Positions 1-3,461 of a stretch of 5,092 nucleotides of DNA are shown piece after piece. The DNA comes from DATNBT01 sp964579765 (GTDB taxonomy: Bacteria; Acidobacteriota; Vicinamibacteria; Vicinamibacterales; CAVVIG01). Position 1 is the first letter of the stretch; the number at the start of each line of letters is the position of its first letter. The stretch spans positions 1-5,092 of the forward strand of contig CAZOIK010000485.1 in the NCBI GenBank assembly GCA_964579765.1. The letters run 5' to 3'. The notes under the pieces were generated by a model. It was not told the origin of the DNA and made no database searches. It saw only the letters and a list, made by a program, of their open reading frames with translations. Both the position numbers and the translations under genes were made by a program.

Positions 1-973
1 CACACTGGCGCTGGGGCTCACCTGGCCGCGGGCGCCTTTCTCCAGTTGCGACAAACAAGCCGGGGCCCTTCGCGCGCGCGTCGGGCACCAGCGGAACGAT
101 TCGGACCTCGTCGAACCCCGCCTCCTCGAAGATCCGCGCGACGTGATCTTCGGCGAAGCCGAGCCACACGTGGCCCATCTGCTGCCGGTAGCTGTCGCGA
201 TCGTGCGGCAGCATGTCAACGAGGAGGACGCGTCCGCCCGGCTTCAGCACGCGGGCGACCTCGCCGAGCGCCCGCTCGGGCTCGGGCACGTAGTGGAGCA
301 CGAGCATCAGCGTCGCGGCATCGAGCCGCGCGTCGTCGATCGGCAGCGCTTCGAGATCGCCGCGGCGCAGCTCCACGTTGTCGAACGGCTGCAGCCGCCT
401 GCGCGCCGCCTGCAGCATCTGCGCGGACGCATCGACGGCGATGACATGGTGGACAAACGGCGCCAGTGTCGCGCTCGTCTCGCCGGTGCCGCAGCCCAGG
501 TCGCCGAGCACCCAGTCGGCATGCGCGAACGCGGCCATCGCGCCGAGGTGGAATCGCTCGCCGTACAGCTCGTCGCGCAGGCGATCCCACTGTCCCGCCG
601 ACGAGGAGAAGAACTCCTGCGACTTGGTGCGGCGGTCGGCGAGCGTCGCCTGCAGGCGCCGCTGGTCCTGCGCGGCGGCCGGCGTGGGACCGACCTGGTC
701 GCGCACGAGCGACCACAGCCGACGCGTGGGCGCGTCGAGCTCCGCACGCGTCATCGTATAGAGGTGGCTCGGGCCGTCCGCGCGCGCCGACACCCAGCCG
801 CTGTCGGCCAGCGCCTTCAGGTGCCGGCTCACGGTCGATTGCGGCAGCTGGGTGATCCCGCACAGCTCCGACACCGTCAACTCGTGGCGATCGAGGAGCA
901 GCAGCAAACGGCTGCGCGTCGTGTCCGCCAGCGACGCGAGCTGGTCCAGGATGGCGGGGGCGCTCTTACTCAT
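1..973 (-). CDS. ArsR-family HTH regulator fused to SAM-dependent methyltransferase (3' end off the left edge)
   Basis: The frame stays open from ATG 973-971 to the window edge, giving 324 residues with no stop seen. Residues 8-75 form an ArsR winged helix: LADTTRSRLLLLL, then ELCGITQLPQSTVSRHLKAL as turn and recognition helix, then a wing ending GPSHLYTM. The ELCxC metal site is absent (ELCGI, one Cys), so arsenic or cadmium sensing is unlikely. A linker (SAGQWDRLRDELYG) leads to a class I methyltransferase domain with motif I GDLGCGTGE (D158-G164), acidic-loop AVDAS (D181), a GDLEALP segment, RVLKPGGRVLLVD and a terminal GLFVATGER near 305-313. Known ArsR-methyltransferase fusions have about this length, so only a few codons should be missing. 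An in-frame TGA at 1013-1015 and no other start codon before 973 support this ATG. No clear Shine-Dalgarno precedes it. Family members include SahR-like regulators of the methionine/SAH cycle; that role here is inference. Confidence 0.93.
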   Translation of the reverse strand, partial: MSKSAPAILDQLASLADTTRSRLLLLLDRHELTVSELCGITQLPQSTVSRHLKALADSGWVSARADGPSHLYTMTRAELDAPTRRLWSLVRDQVGPTPAAAQDQRRLQATLADRRTKSQEFFSSSAGQWDRLRDELYGERFHLGAMAAFAHADWVLGDLGCGTGETSATLAPFVHHVIAVDASAQMLQAARRRLQPFDNVELRRGDLEALPIDDARLDAATLMLVLHYVPEPERALGEVARVLKPGGRVLLVDMLPHDRDSYRQQMGHVWLGFAEDHVARIFEEAGFDEVRIVPLVPDARAKGPGLFVATGERRPRPGEPQRQC

Positions 974-985
974 CCGGTAAAGTTT

Positions 986-1013
986 ATATCCGTCAATCCG
1001 GATGAAAGGATAT
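986..1013. promoter_or_regulatory. Nested palindromic operator candidate upstream of the arsR-methyltransferase gene
   Basis: ATATCC (986-991) and GGATAT (1008-1013) are perfect inverted arms. Between them sits the palindrome ATCCGGAT (996-1003), and both dyads share one centre, between 999 and 1000. Of 14 possible base pairs 11 match. The site lies 13 bp upstream of the regulator's ATG, in an AT-rich gap within GC-rich DNA. On the minus strand TTGACG (996-991) and TATAAA (988-983) lie inside or beside it, so a bound dimer would cover the probable promoter. ArsR-family repressors usually bind such dyads and autoregulate. A further partial half-site, ATCCGG (972-977), overlaps the start codon. 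Confidence 0.6.
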
Positions 1014-1018
1014 CACAC

Positions 1019-1579
1019 TCAGTCGAGGCGTGAGAAATCGAACGACGCGGACGCCACTGGCTTGCCCTGCAGCACGACGGCGACCGTCCGGATACCCCCG
1101 CGGATGGTGCCCGCGGGCACGTTCGCCTCGAGGTGAGCGCCGACAAGCGAGGTCAGCGTTCGCCCGTCGCGGGCCTTAAAGGGCACCGAGTAGTCCGGCG
1201 TCAGTTGGGTGTCGATGCCGGCCCCGTCGATCGTCAGGGCATAGGGCGGCGGTTCGACGAACGCGTTCAGCGGATTGAAGCGGATGACCGCGTGGAACGT
1301 GGTGATGCCACGAAAGGGAGCGAGCGCCTCCTCGGCGGCGCGCACGCCCCGCGTGAACATCCAGTCGCCGCGCAGCACATGATCTTCGCAGATCATTACC
1401 AGGCGCCGAAACGGCGTGACGATCTCAATCCGGGTGACCGCCGGATCGCTCAGCTCGACGACGTAGTGGGCGTGAAACTGCTGGCGTTCGCTGTCGCGCG
1501 CGCGAGCGATCGACTGCGCGCGCTCGATCTCGGCCGCGCTCATCGAGACGACGAGCGCGACGAGACACACGAGGCGCAT
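1019..1579 (-). CDS. Exported protein of unknown function (186 aa)
   Basis: I do not recognise a family. The protein opens with a short n-region (MR), a hydrophobic stretch LVCLVALVVSMSAA and a likely signal peptidase I site after A16 (SAA|EI). Cys5 lies too early for a lipobox. The mature part, about 170 residues, has alternating hydrophobic strands (HYVVELS, RIEIVTPF, LVMICED, YALTIDG, RTVAVVLQG) and ends in SASFDFSRLD, suggesting a compact beta-rich periplasmic or extracellular domain. One mature cysteine (C64, ICEDH) leaves no internal disulfide partner. The start follows the stop of the upstream gene by 25 bp, which favours a two-gene transcript. The Shine-Dalgarno is poor (only TAGG close to the ATG), so coupling to the upstream gene is possible. 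The stop (TGA 1021-1019) lies just before the arsR operator candidate. No enzyme motif is visible. Confidence 0.75.
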   Translation of the reverse strand: MRLVCLVALVVSMSAAEIERAQSIARARDSERQQFHAHYVVELSDPAVTRIEIVTPFRRLVMICEDHVLRGDWMFTRGVRAAEEALAPFRGITTFHAVIRFNPLNAFVEPPPYALTIDGAGIDTQLTPDYSVPFKARDGRTLTSLVGAHLEANVPAGTIRGGIRTVAVVLQGKPVASASFDFSRLD

Positions 1580-1604
1580 GGCCTACAGTGTACAGCCGGT
1601 CTGC

Positions 1605-2150
1605 TCAGTCTTTGGGCAAGGCAGGCCGCGTGAGGACCGCTGCCGCATTGCCCGCAGCCCGATAGTCGGCCAGCGCACGCGCGACCTCGTCACGAGCGTC
1701 GCGCTGAGCGCGCGCCTGCAGAGCGGCATTGATGGCGCGCAAAGCAGGCTCACCCGCGTACCGCTCCAGCAAGGCCTCTGTGCTAAGCGTGATCAGCTGC
1801 CCCGTGGTGAAGGCGGCGTACGGCTGCATGAGGGGATTGTTGATCGGCGGAAACAGCCGCTGCTGCTGTTCGTACGTGTAAATGCCTCCGGCGACGATCG
1901 GGCCCGGCGTTTCGAACTCAATCTTCGACAGCATCTCTTCGAATTGCTGCTGCTCGGTTACGTCCACATGGAAGGTCGGCTGGCTGGTGACGTCGAGGCC
2001 TTTCAGCGGGGCTGGGGGGCCGGGCTGTGCCACGCCGTCGCGGATCTTCTGCATCGAGACCGGCAGATCCAATGAGGAGCCGTTCGTCTGTGCCCACGCG
2101 GGTGCCGTCATCACCAGAGCCAGTCCCATCGTCAGCAGGCGCGCCCGCAC
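1605..2150 (-). CDS. Exported protein of unknown function (181 aa, GTG start)
   Basis: I do not recognise a characterised family. Choosing GTG at 2150-2148 gives a textbook signal peptide, MRARLLTMGLALVMTAPAWA|QT, preceded at 8 nt by AGGAG. A longer reading of the same frame back to 2423 would lie antisense to the glycosylase gene and bury the signal peptide, so it is rejected. The mature protein starts with a polar, proline-rich segment (QPGPPAPLKGLD), then a short strand-like block PTFHVDVTEQQQFEEML. A central Gly/Tyr/Pro region follows (GPIVAGGIYTYEQQQRLFPP), and the end is a long Ala/Arg-rich amphipathic helical segment (residues about 140-170) finishing PALPKD. It has no cysteines and no catalytic motif. 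Small acidobacterial exported proteins with a PLKGLD...PTFHV layout come to mind, but only from memory. It heads a probable operon with the next exported protein. Confidence 0.78.
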   Translation of the reverse strand: MRARLLTMGLALVMTAPAWAQTNGSSLDLPVSMQKIRDGVAQPGPPAPLKGLDVTSQPTFHVDVTEQQQFEEMLSKIEFETPGPIVAGGIYTYEQQQRLFPPINNPLMQPYAAFTTGQLITLSTEALLERYAGEPALRAINAALQARAQRDARDEVARALADYRAAGNAAAVLTRPALPKD

Positions 2151-2207
2151 AACCGTGACTCCTGCCAAATTAGGGTGCACGACTCGCGCAACGCCTAAAA
2201 TCGGCGC
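2151..2207. promoter_or_regulatory. Short divergent promoter region between exported-protein operon and glycosylase gene
   Basis: These 57 bp separate two divergent starts, so both promoters must lie here or just inside the genes. On the plus strand TAAAAT (2196-2201) is a plausible -10 box. It would put the transcript start almost on the glycosylase GTG at 2208, giving a leaderless mRNA, which agrees with the absence of a Shine-Dalgarno there. On the minus strand TAATTT (2172-2167) is a weaker -10 candidate ahead of the RBS. I find no convincing -35 for either. Confidence 0.4.
2159..2166 (-). promoter_or_regulatory. Ribosome binding site fixing the GTG start at 2150
   Basis: On the minus strand GGCAGGAG is followed by 8 nt and GTG. 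This is the best Shine-Dalgarno in the window, and it decides the start because the reading frame stays open far upstream. The adjacent residues then form a clean signal peptide. Confidence 0.75.
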
Positions 2208-3086
2208 GTGCCCGAATTGCCCGACGTAACGCTGTACGTCGAAGCGCTCGCCGCCAGAGTTGTGGGTCAGAGACTCACGCGCGTGGACCTCAGAAGCGCG
2301 TTTGTCCTTCGGTCCGTCACTCCACCGATTGCCGAGCTCATCGGCAAGTGCGTTGTGGATGTACGCCGCCTCGGCAAGCGGATTGTCGTCGTGTTCGAGG
2401 ATGAGCTGTCCCTCGTCGTTCACCTGATGATTGCGGGCCGCCTACGATGGCGGGCACCCGGAGAGAAGCCGGGCGTCGGTGGCAAGACGCTGCTGGCGGC
2501 GTTCGTGTTCCCGGCAGGAACCCTCCTGCTGACAGAGGCCAGCTCGAAGAAGCGAGCGTCTCTCCAGGTCGTCAAAGGCGACGCGCCGCTCACCGCGCTC
2601 GATCCCGGCGGCGTCGAGCCGCTCCGCGTGTCGCTTGAGGAGTTTGCGGTGGCCTTGACCGCGGAGAACCATACCGTCAAGCGCGCCCTTACAGACCCGC
2701 ATCTGTTCAGCGGCATCGGCAACGCGTACTCGGATGAGATACTCCACGCCGCGCGGCTGTCGCCGCTGAGGCTGACGCAGGCAATGAGCAGCCAGGAGAT
2801 CGCGCGCCTGTACGACGCGACTCGCGCGACGCTGCTGGTGTGGATCGATCACTTGCGCCGTGAACTACGGGGCGGTTTCCCCGAGACGGTGACGGCTTTT
2901 CACGAAGCCATGGCCGTCCACGGCCGCTTCAAGCGTCCATGCCCCGACTGCGGCTCGCTCGTGCAGCGCATCGTCTACGCGAAGAACGAGTGCAACTATT
3001 GCGCGTGCTGCCAGACTGGCGGCCGCATCCTCGCCGATCGTTCGCTCTCGCGTCTGCTGAAGGACGACTGGCCACGCACGCTGTAG
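2208..3086 (+). CDS. DNA glycosylase/AP lyase of the Fpg (MutM)/Nei family, divergent zinc finger
   Basis: This 292-residue protein should excise oxidised bases and nick the abasic site in base-excision repair. The N-terminus MPELPDV gives the catalytic Pro (residue 2 before Met removal) and Glu3. RRLGKRIVVVF places the conserved beta-hairpin Lys at 57, and HLMIAGRLRW matches the HLGMSGxLR block. The helix-two-turn-helix spans about 154-186 (TVKRALTDPHLFSGIGNAYSDEI, with Asn172 in GIGN). A zinc finger follows, C245-x2-C248-x16-C265-x2-C268. The Arg expected five residues before the third zinc Cys (Arg259 region of E. coli Fpg) is Asn260, and two extra cysteines (C262, C267) lie in the finger. 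The tail LADRSLSRLLKDDWPRTL extends past the usual Fpg end. GTG 2208 is the only possible start, since an in-frame TAA lies at 2196-2198. Substrate preference (8-oxoG, FaPy or oxidised pyrimidines) cannot be read from the sequence. No terminator is evident after the TAG. Confidence 0.93.
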   Translation: MPELPDVTLYVEALAARVVGQRLTRVDLRSAFVLRSVTPPIAELIGKCVVDVRRLGKRIVVVFEDELSLVVHLMIAGRLRWRAPGEKPGVGGKTLLAAFVFPAGTLLLTEASSKKRASLQVVKGDAPLTALDPGGVEPLRVSLEEFAVALTAENHTVKRALTDPHLFSGIGNAYSDEILHAARLSPLRLTQAMSSQEIARLYDATRATLLVWIDHLRRELRGGFPETVTAFHEAMAVHGRFKRPCPDCGSLVQRIVYAKNECNYCACCQTGGRILADRSLSRLLKDDWPRTL

Positions 3087-3155
3087 CAAAACGGTCCAAA
3101 TCAGCCTTTCATCCCTCAATCGTTGCCGTCATGAGTGCACGTACGCAATCGCAGC

Positions 3156-3206
3156 GAGTACATCATGTCATGCATTAGAAGTACTCTGTATGACTAACAG
3201 GTACTT
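3156..3206. repeat. Three GTACT-type half-sites in alternating orientation
   Basis: GAGTAC (3156-3161) pairs with GTACTC (3181-3186) across 19 nt. AAGTAC (3179-3184) also pairs with GTACTT (3201-3206) across 16 nt. The middle element is shared, so both dyads use it. This could be a cluster of regulator half-sites upstream of the protease promoter; the arms are only 6 bp, so chance is possible. Confidence 0.3.
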
Positions 3207-3282
3207 TGATTGCTCAATTGTGAGAACTATGTCTCGTAACTGAGCATAGGCATGTTTTTGGCCGTATTTATTAGTCTGTTTC

Positions 3283-3299
3283 CAATATTGTCAATATTG
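3283..3299. repeat. Tandem CAATATTG palindromes, 9-bp period
   Basis: CAATATTG occurs at 3283-3290 and again at 3292-3299, separated by one T. Each copy is a perfect 8-bp palindrome. TTGTCA (3288-3293) across the junction resembles a -35 hexamer but no -10 follows at the right distance. Two adjacent copies on nearly the same helix face could bind a cooperative regulator. Confidence 0.4.
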
Positions 3300-3318
3300 A
3301 GACACAGTCGAGTGTCTC
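3299..3318 (+). repeat. Hairpin 1 of the protease leader (7-bp perfect stem)
   Basis: GAGACAC and GTGTCTC enclose the hexaloop AGTCGA. The stem is perfect. It is followed by TTAACGAGG rather than a T-run, so it is not a standard intrinsic terminator. Confidence 0.5.
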
Positions 3319-3342
3319 TTAACGAGGCAGCAACTGTCATGT

Positions 3343-3362
3343 TCGAGATCGAGCGATCTCGA
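3343..3362 (+). repeat. Hairpin 2 / 20-bp dyad in the protease leader
   Basis: TCGAGATCG and CGATCTCGA are perfect 9-bp inverted arms separated by only AG. In RNA the inner pairs would open to a CGAGCG-type loop, leaving about 7 bp. In DNA it would serve as a symmetric protein site. This is the longest perfect dyad in the intergenic stretch. Confidence 0.5.
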
Positions 3363-3368
3363 TGCGAT

Positions 3369-3391
3369 GTATCTCAGTAAGTTACTGATAC
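3369..3391 (+). repeat. Hairpin 3 of the protease leader
   Basis: TCAGTAA (3374-3380) and TTACTGA (3382-3388) form a perfect 15-bp odd palindrome around G3381. Alternatively GTATC (3369-3373) pairs with GATAC (3387-3391), continuing through AGT/ACT after a two-base bulge, which is the more stable RNA form. Confidence 0.45.
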
Positions 3392-3405
3392 AAAGGTTCT
3401 TATTT

Positions 3406-3435
3406 GCTCTAGCTGGCCTCTCTGAAGAGCTGGCC
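3406..3435 (+). repeat. Hairpin 4 with two mutually exclusive pairings; AGCTGGCC direct repeat
   Basis: AGCTGGCC occurs at 3411-3418 and at 3428-3435 (there read as AGCTGGCC after GA). CTCT (3418-3421) pairs with AGAG (3426-3429) over a CTGA tetraloop. Alternatively GCTCT (3406-3410) pairs with AGAGC (3426-3430), and the two cannot form together. Such competing stems are what a switching leader would show, but each is only 4-5 bp. Confidence 0.35.
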
Positions 3436-3446
3436 GTGTTCTTGCT
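3431..3446 (+). promoter_or_regulatory. Possible sigma-54 (-24/-12) promoter
   Basis: TGGC (3431-3434) and TTGCT (3442-3446) place GG and GC exactly ten bases apart, as in sigma-54 promoters (TGGCAC-N5-TTGCW). The predicted transcript would begin near 3457, only about five bases before the ATG, and would lack most of the SD. That conflicts with use of the SD and of the hairpin leader, so this is one of two competing readings. Confidence 0.25.
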
Positions 3447-3459
3447 GAAAGGGAACACG
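3435..3459 (+). promoter_or_regulatory. Hairpin 5 overlapping the protease ribosome binding site
   Basis: CGTGTTC (3435-3441) and GAACACG (3453-3459) form a perfect 7-bp stem that ends two bases before the ATG at 3462. The purine-rich Shine-Dalgarno AAAGGGA (3448-3454) lies in the 11-nt loop and the first two bases of the 3' arm. A folded stem would hold the SD in a loop and block ribosome access close to the start. This suggests translational control, unproven. Confidence 0.5.
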
Positions 3460-3461
3460 CA

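Larger units (their letters stand above)
3087..3461. other. Gene-free AT-rich island with dense short palindromes
   Basis: No credible gene lies in these 375 bp. Hand counting gives about 36% GC for 3181-3300 and about 41% for 3181-3420, against about 65% in the flanking protease gene. The first 60 bp are ordinary spacer after the glycosylase stop, with no clear terminator hairpin and T-tract. From about 3156 onward short inverted repeats follow one another up to the protease start; the best are listed separately. The composition fits a long promoter and 5' leader for the protease, but I could not pick a convincing sigma-70 promoter. Confidence 0.7.

Noticed and set aside
216..863. Minus-strand open frame of 215 codons inside the regulator gene
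   Set aside because: It is an alternative frame of the same strand with Arg/Ala-rich translation and no motif; the fused HTH-methyltransferase frame accounts for this DNA.
143..1033. Long plus-strand open frame (296 codons) across the ArsR-methyltransferase gene
   Set aside because: Low-complexity Arg/Ala/His translation typical of the antisense of GC-rich DNA; the minus-strand frame has two clear domains.
1584..1594. TACAGTGTACA overlapping small palindromes between the two exported-protein genes
   Set aside because: Only 4-base arms within a 25-bp gap of a probable operon; chance is adequate.
2151..2423. N-terminal extension of the exported protein to an upstream ATG at 2423
   Set aside because: It would overlap the glycosylase gene antisense and hide a good signal peptide; the SD at 2159-2166 points to the GTG at 2150.
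3217..3225. AATTGTGAG, identical to half of the E. coli lac operator
   Set aside because: Only one half is present and there is no sugar-use gene nearby; a 9-base match in AT-rich DNA is not evidence of a LacI-type site.
3299..3318. Intrinsic terminator for the glycosylase gene
   Set aside because: The stem is perfect, but no T-run follows and it lies over 200 bp past the stop codon.
3343..3461. c-di-GMP-I type riboswitch
   Set aside because: I looked for its GGCAAACC and ACGCAAAGCC-like conserved segments and found no convincing match; an Infernal search would settle it.
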